A stretch of DNA of 20,289 bases from Baffinella frigidus (lineage: Eukaryota; Cryptophyceae; Cryptomonadales; Baffinellaceae). Shown in pieces: positions 1-10,800 of this stretch. The position numbers and the translations under genes were made by a program. Position 1 is the stretch's first letter. The number at the start of each line of letters is the position of its first letter. The DNA lies in contig MU646865.1 in the NCBI GenBank assembly GCA_026770585.1, positions 1 to 20,289 on the forward strand, written 5' to 3'. Below the pieces are notes generated by a model that saw nothing but the letters and a program-made list of their open reading frames with translations, ran no database searches and had not been told where the DNA came from.

Positions 1-480
1 CCCCTCGTCACCCCTCGTCACCCCTCCGCACCCCTCGGAAAATGCCTCTCACTTCCAGGTCGAAATGTCGAACATCACATGGCGGTTCCGTATACAGTGT
101 AGAGGGCTCCGAATAGATCTGTATAAGGAACTCCGTGGTTGTTCCTTAAAATCTATCGAAAATCCTGAAAAAAAATCTGGTCACTTTTCATAGAAAGAAA
201 GTAGTTAGAAGTCCTGAAGGTGCCAGAAACTTTTCAAAAACTCAGAAATTGAGTCTAAAATGATCTCAGAGGATGTCTTGGCCGTGCCCTCTGCGATATC
301 CCAAAAAGGGTCAAATCGGTACCCGCCTAGTCGATAAAGACAACGAAATCGACCTTGCATCTTAAATTTGAATAGCGAGCGCTTACTTACTTTCCGATTC
401 TCTACAAAATGCCCCCTGGACATTTTCACATTCCTCCACAGGGGAAAAAGATAGCCTAGCGCGTCGTCAGCACACACAAG
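1..480. other. Left flank without recognised gene
   Basis: Starts with about three CCCCTCGTCA units (1-38). The rest is mixed sequence, open in one minus frame up to 582, but with no recognisable motif. I see no supported gene here. Confidence 0.5.
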
Positions 481-488
481 AGACACAC

Positions 489-631
489 TGTCTCTCTTTC
501 TCTCTCTTTCTCTCTCTCTCTCTATCTCTATCTCTCTCTCTATAAGCGAGGTTCCTGAGAACAACTGTAAGGACAAGGTCACATGGTATAATCCTCACAC
601 AGGTTATGAGGCAATAAACCCTAAACCCCAA

Positions 632-677
<46 letters not shown>

Positions 678-690
678 CTCTCTCTCTCGG
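489..690. repeat. CT microsatellites
   Basis: TC dinucleotide runs at 489-541 and 638-690, separated by mixed sequence with one CCCTAAACCCC patch. Confidence 0.9.
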
Positions 691-847
691 GCGACACGTC
701 GGTGCTGATGCCGGGGGGCGGGTGCATCGGGACGGCCGCGCTCACCTGACGGGGCTTTGCGGAGAGGGACTTCAGCAGGTGGCCGAGCTCGTGTGGGAGG
801 GGGTGCAGATCGCCATCCGTGTTCCCAGACGGAGTCCCGATGTGTTT
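690..847 (-). CDS. Possible exon of a neighbouring gene
   Basis: GC-rich, open frame in a repeat-poor patch. From the acceptor CGCACAG|AAACAC (847) it reads KHIGTPSGNTDGDLHPLPHE, then LGHLLKSLSAKPRQ to a good donor CGTCAG|GTGAGC at 746. If unspliced it stays open to about 690 as VSAAVPMHPPPGISTDVSPE. No family recognised. It is on the same strand and about 2.2 kb past the TTC27 stop, so it would belong to another gene. Confidence 0.4.
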
Positions 848-896
848 CTGTGCGCGAGAGGTTGTTGCCAGTGTTGACTGACAGGCGCGAAATTGG

Positions 897-1017
897 TCCA
901 GATTGACCTGTTTGACCAGTTTGCAATTCTGAGAAAACTCACTAAGTCCCGAATCAGCGCTAAGTGAATTTTGACCAGTTTGACCAGTTTGACAAGTTTG
1001 ACAAGTTTGACAAGGTT
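897..1017. repeat. GTTTGACCA 9-bp tandem repeat
   Basis: About six head-to-tail units of GTTTGACCA or GTTTGACAA at 963-1017, with a further two near 900-925. The minus strand reads as a periodic KLV string, an effect of the 9-bp period. Confidence 0.85.
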
Positions 1018-1242
1018 GAATGCCGAGGGCAACACCAACCGGTCGGTTCCCTACTGAAGATCCACTGACAAGCCGAATGGGGAATTGATATTTTATTTGA
1101 TGAACACGTAAAGGACTCCGGTTTCACTTCTGTTCCTGCCGGTACCTTCAGGCTCCTTTCAGTTCCTTAAAATGTATAAAGGTACATTCAGTCTGGCTTT
1201 CGCAGCGCATCTTGTTGCGCACTCTATCTTTCTATCTATTTG

Positions 1243-1274
<32 letters not shown>

Positions 1275-1867
1275 ACTATTCGTTTAACTATTCGTCCAAC
1301 TATCCATCAGTTTCGATTTATCTATGTACCAGTTAGTTCGTCCACATCATCTTGATTTCACCGACTCCCTGGTCCTGAGGCGGGCCCGCGGTGAAGCTTC
1401 ACATCTCAGAACAGTAGATCTCGGAATATGTTCTAATTAGGAGACCACGGTTGAACAGAATTTTCTCAAGTACGAATTTGCTCAAGTACTGATCTTCGGC
1501 AAATTATGAGAAGCCCTCCTAAAACAACACCTAGGTGTTTGCTATTTTGAGGGTAACTCGGGAGTGGGCAACTTGGGTACAAAAATGATTCTAGGTCGAA
1601 AATTGGAGATTGGCCGCCCCCCGAATTCCTGCAACCTAACCCCGAAACCCGAACACCTACAGAGGTGAATCCCGCGTAAGGACACGCGTCTCTGAGACCG
1701 ATCTCTCATGGTCCTAACACAACTCTCCCTTCCTCTCTCCTCTCCTGCCGCCCCCCCCTCTCTCTCTCCCTCTCTCTCTCCCGGTCTCTCTCCCTCCTCT
1801 TCCCTCTCCCCCTCTCTTCCTCTCCCTCTCTCCGGCACTCCCTCTCTCTCCCCCTCCCCCTTTCACA
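1018..1867. other. Intergenic stretch with CTAT and CT-rich repeats
   Basis: Contains a TATC tetranucleotide run (about 1229-1274), then mixed sequence, then a CT/CCCT-rich tract at 1725-1860. No gene is supported. Confidence 0.6.
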
Positions 1868-1986
1868 TACAGGGGTACCTCGCTCGAAAGGAACGCCCCC
1901 CCCCTAGGGACAACCTTATGGCCCTAGGTAGACCTACTGTAGGGTTCTAGTCGAGGTTGGTTTCTTATGAGCCAGGCACCCCTGTA
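1868..1986. mobile_element. MITE-like foldback element, family 2, copy 1
   Basis: The ends TACAGGGGTACCTCGCTCGA and GAGCCAGGCACCCCTGTA are inverted copies with a few mismatches. The centre is GACCTACTGTAGGGTTCT. Two more copies lie within 700 bp. Confidence 0.78.
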
Positions 1987-2184
1987 AGAACCTTGTTAAA
2001 CAGTCCGTCGCGGTGTCCTTAAATCAAGGCATGCACACAAAAAGCGGTCGGCTGCGTTCCTTGGTTTATTCAGGACACTTCAGAATCCGGTACGTTTCCT
2101 TAAACAGTGTCCTTAATCGCGAGTAGCCCCTGTACAGCCGCATCTGGGGTACTGTGCCGGAAGGCCCCTACGGTACAGGGAGGG

Positions 2185-2307
2185 TACAGAGGGGTAACCC
2201 GCTCATAAAAAAGAGCCCCCCCACCCCAGGAACACCCTAGGTCCCTAGGCATATGCCTACTGTAGGGTTCTGGGGGGAGGCGGTTTCTTATGAGCAAGGC
2301 ACCCTTT
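2185..2307. mobile_element. MITE-like foldback element, family 2, copy 2
   Basis: Same layout as copy 1: GGGGTAACCCGCTCAT at the left, CTTATGAGCAAGGCACCC at the right, and GCCTACTGTAGGGTTCTGG in the centre. Confidence 0.75.
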
Positions 2308-2319
2308 AAACCCTACGGT

Positions 2320-2464
2320 GTTCCTTTCTGGGGGGGGGGGCAGTTGCATATGAGCCAGGCTTTTCTGTAGGGGAGGGCGCTTTCATGTGAGCGAGGGACC
2401 CCTGTAACCCTACACATACAGGTCTCTTCTCATATCCAACACCCTTCGGGGTGCCGTGAGGGTC
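2320..2464. mobile_element. Rearranged family 2 fragments
   Basis: Two right-end-like pieces (CATATGAGCCAGGC near 2347 and CATGTGAGCGAGGGACCCC near 2384) stand in tandem next to copy 3. They look like broken or nested copies of the same element. Confidence 0.5.
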
Positions 2465-2594
2465 TACAGGGGTACCTTGCTCATAAGAAACGCCCCCCCC
2501 CATAGGACCACCATAGGGGCCTACGCATAGGCCTACTGTAGGGTCTGGTGGTCCTAGGAGGAGGCGGTTTCTTATGAGCGAGGTAATCTATAGG
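2465..2594. mobile_element. MITE-like foldback element, family 2, copy 3
   Basis: The left end TACAGGGGTACCTTGCTCAT and right end CTTATGAGCGAGGTAATCTA are inverted copies. The centre is AGGCCTACTGTAGGGTCTGG. Confidence 0.77.
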
Positions 2595-2648
2595 GCTGCT
2601 CGCCTTCTCCGATCCCGCCCCCTGGCTCAGGCTAGAACAAAATATATC

Positions 2649-2724
2649 TACCCCCCCCCCCCCCAACCCTGGTCTCTCTGCTAGTCCGCGCGGGCCCTGG
2701 TCTCTCTGCTAGTCCGCGCGGGCC
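2649..2724. repeat. Poly-C run and perfect 28-bp direct duplication
   Basis: A 14-base C run (2651-2664) is followed by two exact head-to-tail copies of a 28-bp unit, 2669-2696 and 2697-2724, beginning CTGGTCTCTCTGCTAG and ending CGCGCGGGCC. Confidence 0.85.
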
Positions 2725-2729
2725 AGGTC

Positions 2730-3061
2730 CAACTGAAGTGGCCATACCAAGAAAGGTCTTTTCTTAAGTGGCCATACCGACAAAGGTCTTTTCTCAAGTG
2801 GCCCTACCGATAAAGGTCTTGTCTTGAGTTGCCCTACCCATCAAGGTCTCAAGTGGCCCTACCCCGAAAAGTCTTTTCTTAAGTGGCCTTACCCAGAAAG
2901 GCCTCTTCTTAAGTGGCCCATCTTAAGTGACCCTACCCAGAAAGGCCTCTTCTACTCCGCAGGCTTCCGAAAGGAAGCATGGCCTTTCTGCAGGATAAGT
3001 TCCGGTGTCCGCCTATGTTGGGAGCTCGAAGAACCTAAAGGACCAAAAAGAAAGGTCTCTT
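2730..3061 (-). repeat. Probable 3' UTR with ~30-bp tandem repeat and stop-codon echo
   Basis: About seven or eight imperfect copies of a unit like AAGTGGCCCTACCGAAAAGG plus TCTTTTCTT (plus strand) run from about 2735 to 2960. The positions next to the stop codon (3055-3077) are repeated at 2945-2967, including GCGGAGTAG. Transcription through here is inferred, not seen. The spacers are part of the repeat, so it is not a CRISPR. Confidence 0.7.
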
Positions 3062-3115
3062 CTACTCCGCAGGCTTCGCAGCCGCCTGGGCCGCCTTGAC
3101 CCGCTCGAGAAGCTC
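3062..3115 (-). CDS. TTC27: TTC27 last exon with stop codon
   Basis: Encodes ELLERVKAAQAAAKPAE and a TAG at 3064-3062. The acceptor is AACCAG|GAGCTT, phase 0. The alanine-rich C-terminal helix is an expected end for the family. The sequence downstream becomes a tandem repeat at once. Confidence 0.87.
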   Translation of the reverse strand, partial: ELLERVKAAQAAAKPAE

Positions 3116-6100
3116 CTGGTTCAGGGTTTGGGGTTTGGTGTTGGGGTTTAGGGTTTAGGATTTGAAGTTTGGGGCGGGCGGTTTAGGGTTTGGGGTTTAG
3201 GGTTTGGGGTTTAGGGTTTAGGGTTTAGGGTTTAGGGTCTAGGGTTTAGGATTTAGGATTTAGGGTTTAGGGCTGGGGTTTTGGGTTTTGGGGTTTAGAG
3301 TTAAGATTTTAGGATTCAGGATTTAGGCTTCAGGATTTAGGGTTAAGGATTTAGGGGTAAGGGTTAAGGGTTGAGGGTCTACTGTTTAGTGTTTAGGGGT
3401 TATGTTGGTTGCAATCCGATTGAACACATTTCACCCCGGATTAGGGGTCAGGCTGTCTGCCGTAGGATCCTAGTCCACGTACACGTTTAATGCACGGCAG
3501 ACGCGGTGCATGAGCAACCTTCAACCCTCAACCTTCACCCCTCACCTCGAGAGCATAAAGCCATGCCCCCTAACCCAGCGGCCACGTTTCGGGATTGTAT
3601 GAGTCCAAATTTACTCCCGGTTTGTGTTGGTCCTGTTTCGGGTTTCGTGTGTGTGTTGGTCCCGTTTCGGGTTTCGGGTTTGTGTTGGTCCGAACCTGGA
3701 GCCCGGCCATCTCCGGGGTGTCTTCAAACGAGTCCTTGCTCTTGGCGATTGACGACCTGGTACAGGTTCTTGGTTTCGAGATGCAGAGGTTACTCGCGAT
3801 TAAGAACACCTACCGTCCCTAGAGGGGGACTATGCTCCTAGGCAAAGAATACCGTAGGACCCTAGGAGTAGGGTTCAGTGTTCAAAGTTTAGGTTTTAGG
3901 GGCCGCTGTCGAGCGAGGTTGGCGCGAAATCAAAAGCCAAGGTCAAAAATCGACCTCGGCTTTTCCGTAGGAACCCCCCTATGTCCCTACCATAGGGCCT
4001 ATGGATTACGTTTATATGGACGGTTCCCATCTCGCTCGGCAGCGGTTGGGGTAAGGGGGGGCACAGACGGGAGGCCCTGTACCGCGGCGCTGCTAGGGAT
4101 TTAGTGTTCAATAAAGAGAGTTGAGTGTTCATGGGTTAGGGTTTAGGGTTTAGGGTTTGGGTTTAGGGTTTGGGGTTTAGGGTTCAGGGTTTAGGGTTTA
4201 GGGTTGAGGATTCAGGGTTCAGGGTTCAGGGTTTCGGGAATCGGGTTGAGGGTTTAGGGTTTCGGGAATCGGGTGTAGGGTTTCGATTTTGAGGTTTAGG
4301 GTTCAAGGTTTTGGGTTTCGGGTTTCGGGTTTCGTATTTAGGGTTTCGTATTTGGGGTTTCGTATTTAGGGTTTCGTATTTGGGGTTTCGTATTTAGGGT
4401 TTCGTATTGAGAGTTAGGGGGGGGTTACGTGAGCGCGGACTTGGATGCAAAGAGGCTCTGCGCGCTGCCGTCCCTGAGGTACGCCTCGACGACGTGCGTC
4501 AGGGTGCGCGCGACGCCTTGGAAGGCCTTCTCGTCAGACTGCCACCCGGCGACCTGCGAGTTTGCGTGGTGGTGGTGGTGGTGAGTGAGGGTGGCTGATG
4601 TAGGTGCGAGGGTTCAGGGTTTAGGGTTTTGAGTAAGTGCAACGCCCTTGAAGGCCTTTTCGTCGGGCTGCCACCCGGCGACCTGTGTGGGGGTTAGGGT
4701 TTAGGGTTGAGGGCCATCCTCTCAAGGTGCTCTCATGTCCCCTAAGAGGCTCTGCTCGATCCCGTCCCGCAGGTACCCTACACGGGAGTACAAGTTCAGG
4801 GTTTAGGGTTTGTGTTTTTTGTGTGCGCAACGCCTCTGAAGGCTTGCTGGCCAGGTTGCCAACCGGCGACCTGGTGTTAGGGTTATGGTTGAGCGTTTGC
4901 GGCGTTACTCGAGCTCCGTTGAGTGGTGCCCCCAAGGGTATCCCTTAGGTGGCGAGTAGGCTCATACCGTAGGGCCCTAGGACCTGCCTACGACCTCTTG
5001 GCAGGCAAATTTGACTGCCTCGCCACTTAAGGGATATCCCCAACGTTTGACATATTGCCACGTCATCCTCGCACGCGTCTCGCATACCCTCTTTCGGGTC
5101 TTGGGTATGAAACCAGAAACGTTTTTCTTCTTCCCTTTTTCAGACCCACCACACAGAGGGCTACGAAGGGATTTTCGGGCACTCGGTGCCCGAGTTTCCG
5201 TTACCTTATCCGTGGGAACCTCTCTATGCCCCCACGTGTTGCCTACCGTAGGGTCCTGGGCCTTATCGCTTAGGAGTGATGCAAAATCCCTTCGAAGTCC
5301 TGGGTGTGGTCTAGGGTTTAGGGTTGAATTTCACGAGAACCCACGGGCAGCATACCTGGAGGCATCGGAGGGTCTTGCGGCTTCGGGGTTCGGGTTTGCA
5401 GGACTCTCGAGCTTCTCTCATGCGAACCCTGAACTTCTTTGGGGTTTCGGGTCTAGGGAGGGAACCTGGCGGCAGCGGAGGGCCGTGCGGCTTCGGGTGC
5501 CGGGTTCCGGGTTTCGGGTTTCGGATCCAGGGTCTCGGATCTCGGGGTCTAGGGAGGGCAGAGGGCAACTGGCGGCATCGGCGGGCCGTGCGGCGGTTTT
5601 CGGTTTCCGGGTTTCGGGTTTCGGATCTTGGATCTATGGTCTTGTTCGTACAGGATCTGGAGGCAGCTCAGGGCCTTGGGGCTCCGCATTTCGGGTTTCA
5701 GGTTTCGGGTTTCGTGTCTCGGGGCAAGGCTTCACCTGCATCATACTCTAGGGTAGCATACCTGGCGGCATCGGAGAGCCTTGCGGCGGCACTCGAGCTC
5801 CGTGGACTAGTGTCCGCGTTCTTCTCTGTTCATCAGACTTATCTGGAGTTTAGGACTGAATTTCGCGAGAACCTACGGGCAGCATACCTGACGGCATCGG
5901 AGGGCCTTGCGGCGGCACTCGAGTTCCGTGGACTGGTGTCCGCGGTGCTTCAGGTACTCGGCGTACACGTCCCATACCTTCGCGTCATCGGCCACCTGAT
6001 TTGCAGGTTTATGAATTAGGGTTTAGGGTTTAGGATTTAGCACAGGGGAAGGAAAGGGCATGCGAAGCCCCCGCCAAAGGGACATCCAAGGCCCCCACCA

Positions 6101-7868
6101 AAAGGGGCTTCTGGTGTCCGCTCCGTGGACATCAGTGTTAAGGGTTTAGCACAGGAGAGGGAAATGAGATCAGTACCAGCTTCTCGTAATTCGGGGTTGG
6201 GGCTCAGTGTTTCGGATTTCAGGTTTCGGGTTTCGGGTTTTAGGTTTCGGGTTTCGGGTTTAGGGTTTAGGGTTTCGGAAATGCCTGGTTGGTGACGGCG
6301 GTGAGGAGCTTCTTGAGGCGCATGCGGAAGCCCAAACCCGACACCCTGAACCTTTAACCATAAACTCCAAACCCTAACCGCTAAACCCTACCTGCGGGTT
6401 TCGTGTTTCGTCTTCCGTGTCTCTGGTTTCGCCTTTTGGGTTTCGGGGTTTGAGGTTTTGTGTTTTGTGTTTAGGGTTTAGGGTTTAGGGTTTAGGGTTT
6501 AGGGTTTAGGGTTTAGGGTTTAGGGTTTAGGGTTTGTTGCCTGATTGGTAAGGGGTTCCGGGTGGTTTTGTTGGGGGTTTCGGGTATATGCCTGGTTGGT
6601 GACGGCGGTGAGCAGCTTCTCGTGGCGCATGCGGAAGCTCAAACCCTGGACCCTTAAACCCCCTGAACTCGAAACCCTAAGGGATTCGTGTTGAGAGTTT
6701 CGTGTTCAGAATTTCGGGTTTCGGTTTCGGGGATGCCTGGTTGTTGACGTTTTAGGTTTTAGTTTTTAGGTCTAGGGTTTAGGGTTTAGGGATTTGGGTT
6801 TCGGGTTGAGAGTGTTGGGGGTTTCGAGTTTCGGGTATATGCCTGGTTGGTGACGGCGGTGAGCAGCTTTTCGAGGCGCAAGCGGAACCGGTCTGCCCCC
6901 TCCAGTTCCGCTGCGGAAAAAACTCAAGGAGTCAGCGCCCTGCCATCGCTCGAGTTCCAACCCCCGTAGGAACCTAGAGCGTTGCGTTCTTTTCCCGCAG
7001 AAACAATAAATTGAAATGGTCAACGTTGACGGTTCCGGCACAAAATTACAAACTTTTACCATAGTTGCATTATTTATATTTGGCCGCGTAAATGATGTTG
7101 CATTATTCATGCTCTGAACACGTTCTAGCATACGGCAGTCAAAAACTGCGGTTGCTGATGAGCTTCTCGAGGCGCATGCGGAAGCGGTCTGCCCCCTCCA
7201 GTTCCGCTGCTCATAGGGTTGGAGGTTAGGGTTTCGTGTTTCTTGTTTCGTGTTTCGTCTTTCGTCTTTCGTGTTTCGTGTTTCAGGGTTCGGTTTCCGG
7301 TTTCCGGTTACCGGTTTCCGGTTTCCGGGTTCCAGGTTTCGGGATTCGGGATGATTGGGCACGCACGATCCTCGGCCTTGTCGACGATCAGCGCTTCGGG
7401 TTTCGGATCTTGTGGATTTGAGAATTTTGAGTTTGAGGTTTGGGGTTTGAGGGTTTGGGGTGTGGGATTTGGGATTTGAGATTCCGGGATGATTGGGCAC
7501 GCACGATCTTCGGCCATGTCAACGAGCAGCGCTTCGGGTTTCGGATTTCGCGGGTTTGAGGGTTTGGGGTGTGGGGTGTGGGGTTTCGGGTTTTGGGATT
7601 CGGGATGATTGGGCACGCACGATCCTCGGCCTTGTCGACCAGCAGCGCGAGAATGTGTGCGTCCACCTGAGAAGAGCCAGCGTTCAATAATTGCGTATAA
7701 AAACAGATGGAATTGAAATCACATTGGTTTAAATCAAATTTACCTTGTGGAAGGCCGGGATCCGGATTTAGGGTAGAAAGTCATTTTCAAGGATTCGCAG
7801 GAGTTCCCCAGTGGTGCGGAGGGCCAGGATCAATGTACAGCAACTCCCGAACCTTGCCACCCAAACCT

Positions 7869-7899
<31 letters not shown>

Positions 7900-10800
7900 A
7901 CCCGACACCTCTTTCTCGCGGATGCCGAGGAGTTCCCCGGTGGCGTGGAGGATCAGGATCAATGTAAAGCAACTCCCAAACCTGAAACCCCAACCCTAAA
8001 CCCTAAACCCCTAAACCCTAAACACCTCTTTTTCGCGGATGGCGAGAAGCTCCCCGGTGGCGTGGAGGACCAGGGCCCACTTCTTGAGGCGGACCGCTGC
8101 TTCGCGCAGGTTCTGCCAAATCTGCTTGACGAGTGAGAAAGTGTGTCAGCAAGAGAGAGAGAGATTTGGTTTACAGGAACCAATTGACCGGGTTGGAGGA
8201 TACAGCTGACCAGGTTATAGGAAGCAGCTGACCGGGCTAGACGGTCAGCTGTTTGCCAAGTCCTGGTTGCCTCGCGCAGGTTCTGCCAGATCTGCCGGGA
8301 GTGAGAGCGAGAGGCTGACATGCCAGCAAGAGAGGGAGAGGGAGAGGGAGAGGGAGAGGGAGCGGGAGAGAGAGACTGTCAGCAAGAGAGATGATTTGGT
8401 GTACATCGTACAGCTGACTGGGCTAAATGAAACAGCTGACCGGGCTACACGGTCAGCTTTTTTGCCACGAACGAGGCAGGGTTTAGGGTTGAGGGGTTTG
8501 AGGACCTTCCAGGAGTCTCGGCGGAGCTTGAGGGCCTCTTCGAAGGCTTGCAGGGCCTTTCGGTTTTCGGATTTCGGGTTTCGGGTTTCAGGTTTTCGGG
8601 ATTCGGGTTTCGGGATTCGGGTTTTCAGTTTCGATTTTCGGGTCGGTCCCAACTGTTTGTTTTACAGCACTCGAGACAATGTCGCTTCACTTGGGCCTTT
8701 TCCCGGCGTTTTCGTGGTTTTCGGACCTTCCAGGAGTCTCGGCGGAGCTTGAGAGCCTCTTCGAAGGCTTGTAGGGCCCCCTCCCAGTTCGACGTGCCCA
8801 TGTGCACAGCACCTGGTTCATGGTCGATTTAAGGTTACTATTACTACTATGATCATCATTATTATTATTAGGTTTCAGGGTTTAGGGTGTAGAGTATAGG
8901 TTGCAGGGCCCCCTCCCAGTTGGACGTGCCCATGTGCACCAGGCCTGGTTTGGGATTAATATTTATTTACAATTTACTATAAGTTTTTATCACTTTTGTA
9001 TTTATTTGTCTATGCGGGGTTGGGGGTTAGGGGTTAGGGTTCAGGGTTCAGGGTTTAGGGTTTGGGGTTGGGGTTCAGGGTGCAGGTGCAGGGCCCCCTC
9101 CCAGTTCGATGTGCCCATGTGCCCCGCGCCTGGTTTACGGTCGGGTTAAGGTTACTATTACTATTACTATTAGTACTTGTTTTCATTTTATTTTGATTGA
9201 TTTATTTGAGAGTCTGGGGTTTATTGTTTTGTACTATTTTGTTTTGATTTAAGGGTTGAGTGTTATTTATTCATTTAAGGGTTGAGGGCTTGGGGGGTCA
9301 GGGTCTAGGCTGTGTAGGGTGTAGGGTATAAGGGTCAGGTTTCAGGGTTCAGGGTGTAGAGCATAGGTCGCAGGACCCCCTCCAAGTTCGACGTGCCCAT
9401 GTGCACCGCGCCTGGAATAGGGTTGAAGAGTTTGTTTTTTAATGATGTGGGGGCTCGGGGCTTAAGATTTATGGTTGAGGGTCTAACGTGAAGGGGTTTG
9501 GGGATAGAGATGAGGGTTTAGGGTTGAGACCCCCCCCCCTGTCCTGCGTGCCCCACAATAGGTGGGGGTGAGGGGGATTTAGGGTTTAGGTGTTAGGGTT
9601 TAGGGTTTGGGGTTTAGGGTGTACCGATGTTGCCCCAGGACTCGAATGATTCTGGCTCCTGCTGCACCACGCGGAGGAACGCCGAGACTGCAATTTGGGT
9701 TCATCTTTTATGGTTTAGGGTTCAGGGTTTAGGGTTCAGGATTTAGGGCTTATGCCACAAAGCGGGTTTCGGGTTGAGGGTTGAGGGTTGAGGGTTTAGG
9801 GTTAAAGGTTTGGGGTTCATAGTTCATGTGTATGGTTTAGGTTTCAGGGTTCAGGGTGTAGGGTATAGGGTTAAAGGTGCATGGTTCAGGATTCAAGGTT
9901 CGGCGTCCAGGGTTCACAGTTCAGGTTTCAGGGGTGGGGATTGAGCGTGTCGGGTTTAGGGTTCAGGATTCACGATTTATAATTTATGGTTTGGGGTGCA
10001 TAGCTCAGGGTTTGGTGGTTTGGAATGTGTTAGGGTTGAGGGAGCTGCCTGCCGTGTCCCACTCCTTCAGGGTGTAGGGATGAGGGGGTCCGGAGTACGT
10101 AGCGACATTTTTCTCGTTGAGGGTGTAGGGTTGAGGGTGTAGGGTTGAGTGTGTGGGGTTCAAGGTGTAGGATTGAGGGGGTTGCCTGCCATGTCCCACT
10201 CCTTCAGGGTGTAGGGTTTATGGTGTGGGTTTCAGGGTGTAGGGTTGAGGGTGTAGGGTTGAGGGTGTGGGGTTGAGGGTGTAGGGTTGAGGGTGTAGGG
10301 TTGAGGATGTGGGGTTGAGGGTGTAGGGTTGAGGGTGTAGGGTTGAGGGTGTAGGGGTTAAGGGGCTGCCTGCGGTGTCCCACTCCTCCTCCTTCATCGC
10401 CGCGCACCCGAGCTTGAACCTGGTTCAGGGTGTGGGGGTTGGGGTGTGGGGTGTAGGGTGCAGGGTGTAGGGTGTAGGGTGAGGGGTTTGGGGCGAGTGT
10501 CTAGAGTTTGGGGTTTGGGGTTGAGGGTTAAGGGTATTGGGGGTACAGGGTTCAGGGTGCAGGGTGTAGGGTGTAGGTAAATTGGAAAGCAATCGGAGCG
10601 CGGGGTGTTTGGGGTTCAGGGTTTAGGGTTCAGGGGTTCAGGTTGAGGGTATAGTGTTCAAGGAACAGGGTTTTGGGTTTAGGGTTCAGGGTGTAGGGTT
10701 TAGGGTTTAAGGGAAATACCAGCTGTCAGGGTTCAGGGTGTAGGGTTTTGGGTTTAAGGGAAATACCAGCTGTCAGGGTACATGGGCGAGATTGCCAGAG

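Noticed and set aside
205-582. 125-residue minus-strand open frame at the left edge
   Set aside because: Begins in a CT microsatellite (RERERER strings). The remainder has no recognisable motif.
735-800. HELGH, resembling a zinc-protease motif, in the possible left exon
   Set aside because: The residues around it (LPHELGHLLKSLS) do not fit matrixin, astacin or M3 patterns, and no third ligand is seen. Likely chance.
2735-2960. Regular ~30-bp repeats as a CRISPR array
   Set aside because: There are no unique spacers between repeats, the units are imperfect and contiguous, and the context is eukaryotic.
5011-5751. 246-residue plus-strand open frame
   Set aside because: It is a translation of a foldback element and TTTCGGG repeats (periodic FRVSGFGF strings). 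The real coding content here is the echoes on the minus strand.
6772-7500. 242-residue minus-strand open frame
   Set aside because: Mostly PKPETRNP-type periodic sequence from heptamers. It crosses exon 21 and its echo in the wrong frame.
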